A stretch of DNA of 32,736 nucleotides, taken from contig CAZOBP010000011.1 of the NCBI GenBank assembly GCA_964577995.1, forward strand, positions 1 through 32,736, given 5' to 3'. A model generated the notes under the pieces. That model made no database searches, had not been told where the DNA came from, and saw nothing but the letters and a program-made list of their open reading frames with translations. The position numbers and the translations under genes were made by a program. Source of the stretch: JAUVXJ01 sp964577995 (GTDB lineage Bacteria > Chloroflexota > Anaerolineae > UBA7937 > B3-Chlor). Shown in pieces: positions 16,359-23,521 of this stretch; within the stretch, counting starts at the first letter, position 1; every line of letters begins with the position of its first letter.

Positions 16359-17282
16359 CTAGACCCGAACCGCTATTCTAAGCTTGGCAGCACGGGCGCG
16401 CGGGTTCTGTCTGATCTCGTCGGGCGATGGCCTGATGGGTTTCCTGGTCAGGATCCTCAGGGTGGGCGAGTGCTCGCATCGGCACACTGGAAGCTCGGGC
16501 GGGCAGATGCAATCCCGCGTTTCCCGGACCATGAAGGATTTCACCAGGCGATCCTCGAGAGAATGAAAGCTGATGAGAGCCATACGGCCCCCTTCGGCAA
16601 GGACGTCCACAATCTGCGGGAGCGTCGCGGACAGGGTATCGAGCTCTTCATTCACGGCTATGCGCAGAGCCTGGAAAGTCCTCGTCGCTGGGTGTATCCT
16701 TCGTCGCCGACCCGCGTTGCGAGAAACGAGGTCTGCCAACTCTCTGGTTGTCCTGACTGGACGGTTGCGCACAATGGCGCGGGCTATGGCTCTGGCCTTG
16801 GGTTCTTCCCCGTAGGCGGCTATGATGTGGGCCAGATCTGCCTCGTTCAACTCGTTCACCAGGTGGTCCGCAGTGACCTCCTTCGCCGGATCCATGCGCA
16901 TATCGAGAGGGCCGTCCCTCTGAAAAGAGAAGCCCCGTTGGGCCTCTTCCAGTTGTAGCGATGACAACCCCAGGTCCAGGAGAACTGCATCTGCGGGCAC
17001 GAAGTCCTGCTCCGTTGCCAGCTCCTTCAACCGGGCGTAACTGTCACACACCAGCGTGACCCGGTTGCCGTACGAACTCAGTCGACGTCTCGATACCTCC
17101 ATGGCTGAGGGATCGATGTCGAAACCCAGCAGCTGTCCTCCAGGCCCTGATCTGTCTAGGATGCCCTTGGAGTGGCCCCCGGTTCCTACCGTGCAGTCTA
17201 CGTATTTGCCACCCGCCCTGACGGCAAGCCCGTCCAGTACCTCATGCAACAGGACCGGCGTGTGGACCAGGGTGGGACTCAC
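16359..17282 (-). CDS. rsmH: 16S rRNA m4C1402 methyltransferase RsmH (MraW)
   Basis: 307-residue S-adenosylmethionine-dependent enzyme that N4-methylates C1402 in the ribosomal P site. Motifs include HTPVLLHEVL (7-16), the SAM-binding VDCTVGTGGHSKGIL (28-42), GFDIDPSAM (53-61), LLDLGLSSLQL, and the GPLDMRMD region followed by the RsmH-type NELNEADLAHIIAAYGEE. The conserved FHSLEDRLVK is present near the C-terminus. The start is a GTG at 17282 that overlaps the mraZ stop by 4 bp (GTGA), with only a weak binding site, so translation is probably coupled to mraZ. Confidence 0.98.
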   Translation of the reverse strand: MSPTLVHTPVLLHEVLDGLAVRAGGKYVDCTVGTGGHSKGILDRSGPGGQLLGFDIDPSAMEVSRRRLSSYGNRVTLVCDSYARLKELATEQDFVPADAVLLDLGLSSLQLEEAQRGFSFQRDGPLDMRMDPAKEVTADHLVNELNEADLAHIIAAYGEEPKARAIARAIVRNRPVRTTRELADLVSRNAGRRRRIHPATRTFQALRIAVNEELDTLSATLPQIVDVLAEGGRMALISFHSLEDRLVKSFMVRETRDCICPPELPVCRCEHSPTLRILTRKPIRPSPDEIRQNPRARAAKLRIAVRV

Positions 17283-17716
17283 AGCCCCACGCCCAGTTCG
17301 AAGAGACGCTCAGCAATGGCGTTTCCGTTTTGCCCGATCTCGTGGTTGGCGCGCTCCCACCTTTCGCGGCTCCAGATCTCCAGACGACCGGGTCCGCCGA
17401 CGATCACCGTCTCGCCGTCCAGGTCGGCGTGGTCTCTCAGGTTGCTCGGAAGCAGGATACGCCCTTGCTTGTCCGGCTCGCAGTCGGTGGCGTTCCCGTA
17501 CAGGAACCGGGCGAAATCGCGGGCTCCCTTGTCAGTGAGGGGCAATTCGTTCATCTTGCGCGCGAACGCTTCCCAGGTTTCAATTGGGAAGACCCACAGA
17601 CAGCGGTCCAAGCCACGCGTGACGACGACGCCTTTGGCCAATTCCGCCCGGAACTTCGCCGGCAGTGTGAGTCTACCCTTGCTATCGATGTTGTGGAGAT
17701 AGGAACCTAGGAACAT
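17279..17716 (-). CDS. mraZ: Transcriptional regulator MraZ
   Basis: 145-residue double AbrB/SpoVT-fold DNA-binding protein, first gene of the dcw operon. The two repeated motifs are NIDSKGRLTLPAKFR (9-23) and the related PDKQGRILLPSNLR in the second half. MraZ represses its own promoter in characterised bacteria by binding GTGGG-type direct repeats; such repeats are present here at 17771-17800. I use the ATG at 17716, which gives the usual MFLGSYxHNID start and usual length. No clear ribosome binding site precedes it. An in-frame ATG at 17740 is an alternative but adds residues not seen in the family. Confidence 0.97.
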   Translation of the reverse strand: MFLGSYLHNIDSKGRLTLPAKFRAELAKGVVVTRGLDRCLWVFPIETWEAFARKMNELPLTDKGARDFARFLYGNATDCEPDKQGRILLPSNLRDHADLDGETVIVGGPGRLEIWSRERWERANHEIGQNGNAIAERLFELGVGL

Positions 17717-17770
17717 TTGTGCTATACGATGCCCCACCATTGGTCTGTTTGAGGGGTATTCCAGAGGAGG

Positions 17771-17800
17771 ATGCCCCACTCCTCCCCACAATTACCCACA
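17771..17800 (-). promoter_or_regulatory. MraZ operator: three GTGGG repeats at 10-bp period
   Basis: Read on the minus strand, three consecutive decamers are TGTGGGTAAT, TGTGGGGAGG and AGTGGGGCAT. The GTGGG core recurs exactly every 10 bp, so all three copies face the same side of the helix. This matches the direct-repeat operator of MraZ known from E. coli and other bacteria. The array begins at the last base of the -10 element and covers the expected transcription start, a good position for autorepression of the dcw operon. Confidence 0.88.
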
Positions 17801-17828
17801 TTATACATGATTCCCTAACAGTTGGCAA
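17800..17828 (-). promoter_or_regulatory. Promoter of the dcw operon (upstream of mraZ)
   Basis: Minus-strand TTGCCA (17828-17823) and TATAAT (17805-17800) separated by 17 bp. The -10 is perfect consensus and the -35 matches four of six positions. Transcription would start near 17793, inside the MraZ repeat array, leaving a leader of about 77 nt before the mraZ ATG. A short hairpin (GAGGAG with CTCCTC) can form in that leader. Confidence 0.85.
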
Positions 17829-18014
17829 TAGGCCAAAGGGGCTACCAGGGCCGCCGAAGTGAGATTTAAGGTTTGTCGTGGAAGTGTAGGCGAGCAGAAT
17901 GCGGCAGAGCGAGTTCATTGGTCCGTTGAAGGGTGCGTTCCAGCGTGCTGCTAGGATCGGCGGACCCATGTATCGATCTCTGGGCATCTCCTCTAGGCAG
18001 GCTGTTTCTCGCCC

Positions 18015-18043
18015 TTGACATCGCGCACACCGCAGCCTATAAT
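18015..18043 (+). promoter_or_regulatory. Consensus sigma70-type promoter for the TPR-metallopeptidase gene
   Basis: TTGACA (18015-18020), a 17-bp spacer and TATAAT (18038-18043): both hexamers are perfect consensus with ideal spacing. Transcription would start near 18050, about 68 nt before the ATG. It diverges from the dcw promoter; the two -35 elements are about 187 bp apart. Nothing else is evident in the intervening sequence. Confidence 0.9.
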
Positions 18044-18117
18044 GTGACCGATGCCTCAAGGAGTTTGGCGTCGATGACTCAGGCTGGGCAGGCAAGCCGG
18101 CACGACTGAGGTTGGAG

Positions 18118-19938
18118 ATGGCGGCGAAATCGGAGGTTGAGACCCTCCTGCGACAGGGGATGGCCGCGGTCAGGGCGGGAAGGCAGCACGAGGCACGCGA
18201 GTTGCTGTCTCGAGTCCTCGAACTGGACCCTGAGAATGAGATGGGCTGGCTCTGGATGAGCGCTGTGGTCCCCGGCGATGACAGAGTGAGCTGTCTTCAG
18301 AACGTCTTGTCCATCAACCCGTCGAATGAACCGGCGCGATTGGGGCTTCAGTCTTTGCTGGACGAGTCGGCGCAGGTCGAAGAAGGGGAAGAGGAAGCTG
18401 AGGCTGCTGAGGCTGAGGAGCCATCCGCCGAAATGAGCGAGGAAGCCGAACCTGAGGAGCCGCCTTCCGCCGAGGAGGAGGTTCCCCCCAAGGGTCGGAA
18501 CTGCTTGAAGTATGCGGCCCTCGCCTTCTTGGCGGTGTTGACGGTCTCTGTGTGCGGCGTGGCTGCGGTGCTTGGAGGAGTGTTGCTCACGGGAGGCGCT
18601 GAGCAGGCAGTGCCTGCGGTGACCACAGTGGCCATCATTCACGGTGAGACCTCCACCCCTGTTCCAGAGCTGACGTTCCCGCCCACCTTTGCTCCCACAG
18701 TCACCCCTGCACCCGTGCCTACCAACACGCTGGTGGTCCCCGATGCGCGAATCCCTGGTTTTCCCATCGTCAGCGCGGGCGCCTACGATGAGGTGGAGGT
18801 GAGGGTTGCCAATCTCCGAGAACTGGACAGCCTGCGAGATGTCCAGAGAGTGACTTTCACGCGCTACCGTCTGGAGGAGTATCTCGCCGATTCCTATCAG
18901 AGGGAGGAGTACGTGGCCGAGATGAGGGCCACGGAGAAGCTCTATCGGGTACTCGGTCTAATAGATGAAGACTACGACCTCGTGGAGAACCAGATTGAAG
19001 CACTGCGCGAATACGTCGCTGGCCTGTACGACAGTGAGAAGGAGGAGATCTATCTAATACTGGATCGTTATTCCAGCGATCTGTGGCTGGAGGTGACCTT
19101 CTCTCATGAGTTCACCCACGCCTTACAGGATCAGCACTTCGATCTGGATGCGCTCTACAACCAATCGCCGACCACGGACTCGAGGTTGGCATTGCAGGCG
19201 CTCATCGAGGGAGATGCCACCCTGGTCATGGTGGAGTATGCGTTCACGTACCTGTTCGAGATGTCCTTCGACCGGGCGGAGCTCTTGGAAGCCATTCAGC
19301 AGGTCGAGCAGGGCGAGTATGACGAGGCGCCAACAGTAGTGAGGGAGACTGCGTGGTTCCCGTACGACCAGGGTGTAGTCTTCGTGGCTGCCCTGGCGGA
19401 GAGGGGTGGATGGGAGCAGGTGAATCAGGCCTTCCGCAGTCCGCCGGAGTCGACTGAGCAGGTGATGCATCCCCACAAATACCTGTCTGGTGAGGTGGGG
19501 CATGCGCCGGACGTCGGCAACTTGGCCGACGTACTGGGCCCATCGTGGGTCGAGCTCATCAGGGACGTCCTCGGGGAGTTGTACGTGCGAGTCTATCTGG
19601 AGAGAGAGCTTGGCAGCGAGGAAGCGTTGATGGCGGCCGAGGGCTGGGAAGGGGACACGGGAGTCTTTCTGGTCAACGAAGACGAGGGCCGATACGTGTG
19701 GGTTCACCGAATGAGTTGGGATAGCGTAGACAACGCCGATGAGTTCTGCTCATTCTACGTCACGTTCATAACGCGTGCGGGCACCGCCTCCAAGACGGTT
19801 GACGACCAGCATCAGAAACGGTGGCAAGATGAAGACCAGGTCACGTACCTGGGGCAGAGCGGCCAGGAGACGCTGCTCGTGCTGGCTTCGGACTGGGAGA
19901 CCGTGGATCTGCTTCTTGCTGAACTCCCGGGGTTCTGA
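18118..19938 (+). CDS. TPR, single-pass membrane, HExxH metallopeptidase-like protein
   Basis: 606-residue protein. Residues 1-85 form TPR-like helices (EARELLSRVLELDPENEMGW pattern). A strongly acidic Glu-rich stretch follows (about 86-123), then one membrane segment (about 132-158). A Thr/Pro-rich linker (about 168-207) leads to a large extracytoplasmic domain. That domain contains SHEFTHALQDQHFD with the zinc-binding HExxH (His330, Glu331, His334). Glu364 in ALIEGDA, 30 residues on, is a plausible third ligand of a gluzincin. The predicted topology is TPR inside, peptidase outside. The substrate is unknown. The ATG at 18118 has GAGG 6 nt upstream; a TTG at 18112 is possible. It stands alone, under a consensus promoter. 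The peptidase activity is inferred from the motif only. Confidence 0.82.
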   Translation: MAAKSEVETLLRQGMAAVRAGRQHEARELLSRVLELDPENEMGWLWMSAVVPGDDRVSCLQNVLSINPSNEPARLGLQSLLDESAQVEEGEEEAEAAEAEEPSAEMSEEAEPEEPPSAEEEVPPKGRNCLKYAALAFLAVLTVSVCGVAAVLGGVLLTGGAEQAVPAVTTVAIIHGETSTPVPELTFPPTFAPTVTPAPVPTNTLVVPDARIPGFPIVSAGAYDEVEVRVANLRELDSLRDVQRVTFTRYRLEEYLADSYQREEYVAEMRATEKLYRVLGLIDEDYDLVENQIEALREYVAGLYDSEKEEIYLILDRYSSDLWLEVTFSHEFTHALQDQHFDLDALYNQSPTTDSRLALQALIEGDATLVMVEYAFTYLFEMSFDRAELLEAIQQVEQGEYDEAPTVVRETAWFPYDQGVVFVAALAERGGWEQVNQAFRSPPESTEQVMHPHKYLSGEVGHAPDVGNLADVLGPSWVELIRDVLGELYVRVYLERELGSEEALMAAEGWEGDTGVFLVNEDEGRYVWVHRMSWDSVDNADEFCSFYVTFITRAGTASKTVDDQHQKRWQDEDQVTYLGQSGQETLLVLASDWETVDLLLAELPGF

Positions 19939-19956
19939 GGATGATGTGTTTGGAGC

Positions 19957-19979
19957 GTCCTCCCAGGTCGGGAGAGGAC
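19957..19979. terminator. Hairpin between convergent genes, possible bidirectional terminator
   Basis: GTCCTCCC pairs with GG(A)GAGGAC, giving eight base pairs with one bulged A and a 6-nt loop. It lies in the 58-bp gap between the convergent ends of the metallopeptidase gene and scpA. There is no T-run on either side, so the call rests on position and stem only. Confidence 0.35.
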
Positions 19980-19996
19980 GTGTAGAGCGCCCACCG

Positions 19997-20713
19997 CTAC
20001 TCTGGTGAACTGACCAAAATCTCCCCGTACAACTCCGTCTGCTCCACGACTGCCTTACGCCTCTTGATCAGTTGCAGCAGGGCCAGGAAGGTCACGATGA
20101 TCTCTGTGCGCGACTTGGCCTCCTTCAGGAGGCCATTGAAGCTGAACCGCCTCTCCTTGGCCAGCAGAGTCTCCAGGCGGGCGATCTTCTCGGGAAGCGA
20201 TACGTGGAGGGGCATGACCACCGTGTCTACAGTGGAGGAAGGCTGGGTCATCATGGCCTGGCGGACGGCCTCCGCGAGAGAATCGAGGGTGACGCCCTCC
20301 AGGCGGAAGCTACGCTGTGGCTCCGCGGGTGCCAGCAGCCGTGCGTAGGCTCTCATGCCTTGCTCTTCTCTCGCTTGCAGTCCCGCGGCTGCGTTCTTGA
20401 ACTTGCGGTACTCAACGAGGCGCCTCACCAGTTCGTCGCCCACGTCTTCTTCCTCTTCTTGATCGGTCTCGTCAGGGGGCTGTGGCAGAAGCATGCGAGA
20501 CTTGATGAGCAGGAGTTTCGCCGCAACGATGAGGAAGTCAGCCAGCTTGTCGGGCTGGAGCTCCTCGACCTGGCTCATATAGTCCAGGTACTGGTCGGTC
20601 ACCGCAGCCAGTGAGACCGTGGTGATGTCCAGTTCTCTTTCCTCGATCAGGTGCAGCAGCAGGTCGAGAGGCCCCTCGAAAACTGGCAACTTGACAGTGT
20701 AGGTGGTGGACAA
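19997..20713 (-). CDS. scpA: Segregation and condensation protein ScpA
   Basis: 238-residue kleisin subunit of the SMC-ScpA-ScpB condensin complex, which organises and segregates the chromosome. The N-terminal part reads YTVKLPVFEGPLDLLLHLIEE (about 5-25), the diagnostic ScpA opening that binds the SMC neck. An acidic linker follows, and the C-terminal winged helix (RTEIIVTFLALLQLIKRRK) binds the SMC head. There is no suitable ATG. The most likely start is the TTG at 20713, preceded by GAGGGTTGAAGGG. The frame stays open to 21208 but that extension is not ScpA-like. No scpB follows, because the next gene downstream is convergent; it is probably elsewhere. Confidence 0.92.
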   Translation of the reverse strand: MSTTYTVKLPVFEGPLDLLLHLIEERELDITTVSLAAVTDQYLDYMSQVEELQPDKLADFLIVAAKLLLIKSRMLLPQPPDETDQEEEEDVGDELVRRLVEYRKFKNAAAGLQAREEQGMRAYARLLAPAEPQRSFRLEGVTLDSLAEAVRQAMMTQPSSTVDTVVMPLHVSLPEKIARLETLLAKERRFSFNGLLKEAKSRTEIIVTFLALLQLIKRRKAVVEQTELYGEILVSSPE

Positions 20714-20891
20714 CCCTTCAACCCTCGTGGATGTGATGGAGCATCGTGCAGCCAATCCCCGCCTCTTGACTTCGGACCAGCGCCGCGCCGTCGGCCCAGG
20801 TCTGAAGCGCGCGACCCGCCCAGCAAGGGCCCCTTCTCTGATTGTGTACGGTGGGCGTGCACTGTCGAGGCAGGCTGGGACAGTTGGAGCG

Positions 20892-20920
20892 ATTATACGG
20901 CACTTTGCAGCCGCTGTCCA
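20892..20920 (-). promoter_or_regulatory. Promoter of scpA
   Basis: Minus-strand TGGACA (20920-20915) and TATAAT (20897-20892) with a 17-bp spacer; five of six and six of six consensus matches. Transcription would begin near 20885, leaving an untranslated leader of about 170 nt before the TTG start of scpA. I see no ORF or recognised riboswitch in that leader. Confidence 0.75.
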
Positions 20921-20956
20921 CGGCAGCGCTAGCGCCGCGAGGGAAGGCGTGTCCCG

Positions 20957-20985
20957 TTGGCCTGCGCATACAGATGTGATATAAT
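20957..20985 (+). promoter_or_regulatory. Promoter of the long leader before the FAH gene
   Basis: TTGGCC (20957-20962), a 17-bp spacer and TATAAT (20980-20985). The -10 is perfect consensus; the -35 matches three of six, including the important TTG. It diverges from the scpA promoter 37 bp away. Transcription would begin near 20992, more than 530 nt upstream of the next gene on this strand. Confidence 0.7.
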
Positions 20986-20991
20986 GCGTAG

Positions 20992-21528
20992 GAGATCGGG
21001 CGGGGGCTGACCAGGTCATGGCTGGGACTCTGGATCTCTTGGCCATCTGTTCGTTGACTGACACGATCCACTGCTGGATTCCTCGGAGGCTGCGCGTAGT
21101 CGTCCCCGGCCACTTCGCGCCAGCCACGGCGGGCAGAGGGCCGGCAACACTTTGGGAAGAGATGGGCGGGCGAAGATGCTGTGCCGAGTCAGTAGGTTTC
21201 TCCCACACGCGGGCGTGACTCCCGTGTGCTGCCTGACAACTCGAGTCGATCCGTGGTCAGTGTTATTCATGCCACCGGCATCCTCACCGGCCTGACGGTT
21301 CTGTAGAGATGCATGCCGTCCCTTCACGGTCTTGGAGCGTTGAGATTGCTCGCGGGTGGACAAACGCAGAGTCGACCTTGCGGCCGTAAGCGCAGTCCCG
21401 TGGTGGAGCGGTTCGGTCCTGGGCGCGGCGCGTCTTTGGCACCAACCGCTGAAGGCCATAGTCGAAGTGAAGCGGCCTGAGGGACGTGTCTTGCGTCGCA
21501 AGAAGGATCATTCAGGGGGACCGAGAGC
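20992..21528 (+). other. Long structured leader or unrecognised non-coding RNA
   Basis: About 535 bp between a good promoter and the GTG of the FAH-family gene, with no convincing ORF on either strand; the short frames are Arg/Ser/Pro-rich and lack binding sites. Several inverted repeats stand out. AGCGGTT(C)GGT at 21407-21417 pairs with ACCAACCGCT at 21441-21450, ten pairs with one bulge. GTCAG at 21188-21192 pairs with CTGAC at 21233-21237 and encloses CACA..CGGG/CCCG..TGTG at 21204-21228. GAC..TGCG/CGCA..GTC lies at 21374-21397, and TCTTGC/GCAAGA at 21489-21503. I looked for signatures of tmRNA, RNase P RNA, SRP RNA, T-box and cobalamin riboswitch and did not find them. It may be a 5' leader, an independent RNA, or simply a long spacer. 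Confidence 0.35.
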
Positions 21529-22290
21529 GTGGAATTGATGTGTGTTCGTTCGGAGGGTGAGACGCGGTGGGTCCTGTCACAGGATGACGGACTATACTGG
21601 ATCGATGGCACACCTTTTGGTCGGTGGCGGCGAGGCACGGAGGTATGCAGTCTGGCAGGAGTGAAGTTCCTGCCGCCGTGTGCGCCGTCCAAGATCGTTG
21701 CGGTGGGAGTGAACTACCACGATCATGCGGATGAGATGGGCAGCCCATCGCCAGAGGAGCCGCTCTTCTTTCTGAAACCGCCGAGCTCGATTCTGGGACA
21801 CAGGGAGAGCATCATCTATCCGGCCCACCTCACGCACAGGGTGGAGTACGAGGGTGAGCTGGCGCTGGTGATTGGGAGGCGAGGGAAGCGCATTCCTATC
21901 GAAGAGGCACTGGACTACGTGTTGGGATACACGTGCGCCAACGATGTCACCGCGCGCGACCTTCAGCGCCGGGATGGTCAGTGGACCCGGGCGAAGGGCT
22001 TCGACACTTTCTGTCCTCTGGGACCGGTGGTTCGCACCGATGTAGATCCTCGGGAGCTGACCATCAGCACGAGGGTGAATGGTGAACTCCGCCAACATGC
22101 CCGAACGAGTGGAATGACCTTTCCCATAGATGTTCTGGTGAGCTCGATCTCGCAGGTGATGACCTTGGAGCCTGGGGATGTGGTGCTCAGTGGCACGCCC
22201 TCGGGCGTTGGCGAGTTGTCTCCTGGCGATATCGTTGAGGTGGAGATAGAGGGTATCGGTACGCTGGCAAATCCGGTGGAGATGGCATAG
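21529..22290 (+). CDS. Fumarylacetoacetate hydrolase (FAH) family protein
   Basis: 253-residue protein with a variable N-terminal part of about 50 residues and a complete FAH fold from about 54. Family hallmarks are KIVAVGVNYHDHADEM (55-70), FLKPPSSI, and the metal-binding set VEYEGELALVIG with Glu108 and Glu110, completed by Asp139 in CANDVTARDLQ. Near the end is GDVVLSGTPSGVGELSPGD. These enzymes use Mg2+ or Mn2+ to hydrolyse, decarboxylate or isomerise 2-oxo acid substrates, for example in aromatic catabolism or as acylpyruvases. The exact substrate cannot be read from sequence. The GTG at 21529 is favoured by AGGGGGA 8 nt upstream; ATG at 21538 is possible. argF follows 54 bp downstream. 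Confidence 0.92.
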   Translation: MELMCVRSEGETRWVLSQDDGLYWIDGTPFGRWRRGTEVCSLAGVKFLPPCAPSKIVAVGVNYHDHADEMGSPSPEEPLFFLKPPSSILGHRESIIYPAHLTHRVEYEGELALVIGRRGKRIPIEEALDYVLGYTCANDVTARDLQRRDGQWTRAKGFDTFCPLGPVVRTDVDPRELTISTRVNGELRQHARTSGMTFPIDVLVSSISQVMTLEPGDVVLSGTPSGVGELSPGDIVEVEIEGIGTLANPVEMA

Positions 22291-22300
22291 GTCCTTTCTA

Positions 22301-22329
22301 CGTGCATTCTGTTGTGATATACTGTATCG
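22301..22329 (+). promoter_or_regulatory. Possible promoter for argF
   Basis: A -10-like TATACT in TGATATACTGTATC lies about 20 nt upstream of the argF ATG. A weak -35-like T-rich hexamer (around TTTCTA) lies 17 bp before it. The start would be only about 10 nt from the ATG. It could allow argF expression independent of the FAH gene, but the evidence is weak. Confidence 0.3.
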
Positions 22330-22344
22330 GGTAGGGGTAGAGGA

Positions 22345-23265
22345 ATGAGACACTTGGTTAGTGTGGAGCATCTCGGCACAGAGGAGATCCGGGATCTGCT
22401 CGAGCTGGCTGTCAATCTCAAGGATGAGTGGAGGCAGGGTGGCAACCACCCGGTGCTTGCGGGTAAGACCCTGGGCATGCTTTTCCAGAAACCCTCGCTC
22501 CGGACGCGGGTGTCCTTCGAAGTGGGCATGTCGCAGCTCGGTGGAACGGCGATGTACCTATCGCCCCAGGAGATCCAGTTGGGCCAGCGCGAGAGCGTGG
22601 CCGACGTCGCGCGCGTCTTGAGCAGGTTCGTGGATGGAATCATGGCTCGTGTCTTCGACCATGCCGACGTAGAAGGTCTGGCCGCTTACGCCTCGGTGCC
22701 AGTCATCAATGGGCTCTCGGACTACGTTCATCCCTGTCAGGGACTGAGCGACTTGCTTACCATCTACGAGAAGAGGGGCGCCCTCCGGGGCCTGATACTC
22801 GCCTACGTGGGCGATGGGAACAACGTGGCTCACTCCCTTCTCTTTGCAGGCAGCAAGGTAGGTATGGAGGTTCGGGTATCCACGCCATCGGGATACGAGC
22901 CGTCCGATGGGGTAGTGAGCAAGGCGACGGAATTCGCCCAGGAGGCAGGTGGGCGGGTGGTGGTTGATGCCGATCCGCACTCCGCTGTGAGCGGAGCCGA
23001 CGTCGTCTATACGGACGCCTGGGCCAGCATGGGGCAGGAGGACGAGCGAGAGAGACGGCTGCTTCTGTTTCGCCCGTACCAAGTCAACGAAGCATTGATC
23101 TCCGCGGCCAAACCGGACGCCTTGGTCATGCACTGTCTGCCCGCGCACCGGGGAGAGGAGATCACGGATGAGGTGATCGACGGACCCCACTCGGCGGTTC
23201 TGGATCAGGCGGAGAACAGGATGCATCTCCAGAAGGCCATTCTGGTCACCCTGATGGCTGGCTGA
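22345..23265 (+). CDS. argF: Ornithine carbamoyltransferase
   Basis: 306-residue enzyme making citrulline from ornithine and carbamoyl phosphate in arginine synthesis. The carbamoyl-phosphate loop is KPSLRTRVSFE (49-59). HPCQ is at 129-132, the ornithine-binding DAWASMGQE at 224-232, and HCLPAHRGEE at 263-272. The SMG and HCLP motifs identify an ornithine rather than aspartate carbamoyltransferase. The length is typical. The ATG at 22345 is preceded by GTAGGGGTAGAGGA. No other arginine genes are in the window. Its neighbours, a FAH protein and a TPR protein, do not point to a shared pathway, so the gene may be transcribed with the FAH gene by proximity only. Confidence 0.97.
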   Translation: MRHLVSVEHLGTEEIRDLLELAVNLKDEWRQGGNHPVLAGKTLGMLFQKPSLRTRVSFEVGMSQLGGTAMYLSPQEIQLGQRESVADVARVLSRFVDGIMARVFDHADVEGLAAYASVPVINGLSDYVHPCQGLSDLLTIYEKRGALRGLILAYVGDGNNVAHSLLFAGSKVGMEVRVSTPSGYEPSDGVVSKATEFAQEAGGRVVVDADPHSAVSGADVVYTDAWASMGQEDERERRLLLFRPYQVNEALISAAKPDALVMHCLPAHRGEEITDEVIDGPHSAVLDQAENRMHLQKAILVTLMAG

Positions 23266-23521
23266 GGCGCGCGAACCTGCCTCGTCCGGGCGGGTGTTGG
23301 CTCTGCGCCTCCGAGCGCCGGTTAGGGGCCGCGCGAAGGGTGCCTACTGTGAGCGGATGACTGCACGATCCTGCCCTCGCATTGCCTGACGGCGTCGCGC
23401 AGATGGATCATCCTGTCGACCTGTCCTGGCGCCGGTAGTGCTTTGCTCACGACCGGTGGAACACCTCTTGGATAATCGCTGTGGTGCCTTGTGGCGCGAG
23501 AGATGAGGGTCTCAACTTCAA

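Noticed and set aside
20714..21208. N-terminal extension of ScpA to 403 residues
   Set aside because: The extra sequence is not ScpA-like, contains the scpA promoter at 20892-20920, and a better-placed TTG with a binding site exists at 20713.
21018..21218. 66-residue plus-strand ORF inside the leader
   Set aside because: It has no ribosome binding site, Arg/Pro-rich composition and no recognisable motif; it reads as chance.
21401..21450. tRNA-like element around GGTTCGGTCC
   Set aside because: The T-loop consensus GTTCRANYC is not satisfied, and no acceptor, D or anticodon arms can be drawn.
20992..21528. tmRNA, RNase P RNA, SRP RNA, T-box or cobalamin riboswitch in the leader
   Set aside because: None of the conserved cores I know for these RNAs was found on either strand, for example GGATTCGACGG for tmRNA, GAGGAAAGTCC for RNase P, or TGGNACCGCG for T-box.
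22345..23265. Aspartate or N-acetylornithine carbamoyltransferase instead of ornithine carbamoyltransferase
   Set aside because: The SMG and HCLPAHRGEE motifs fit ornithine carbamoyltransferase directly.
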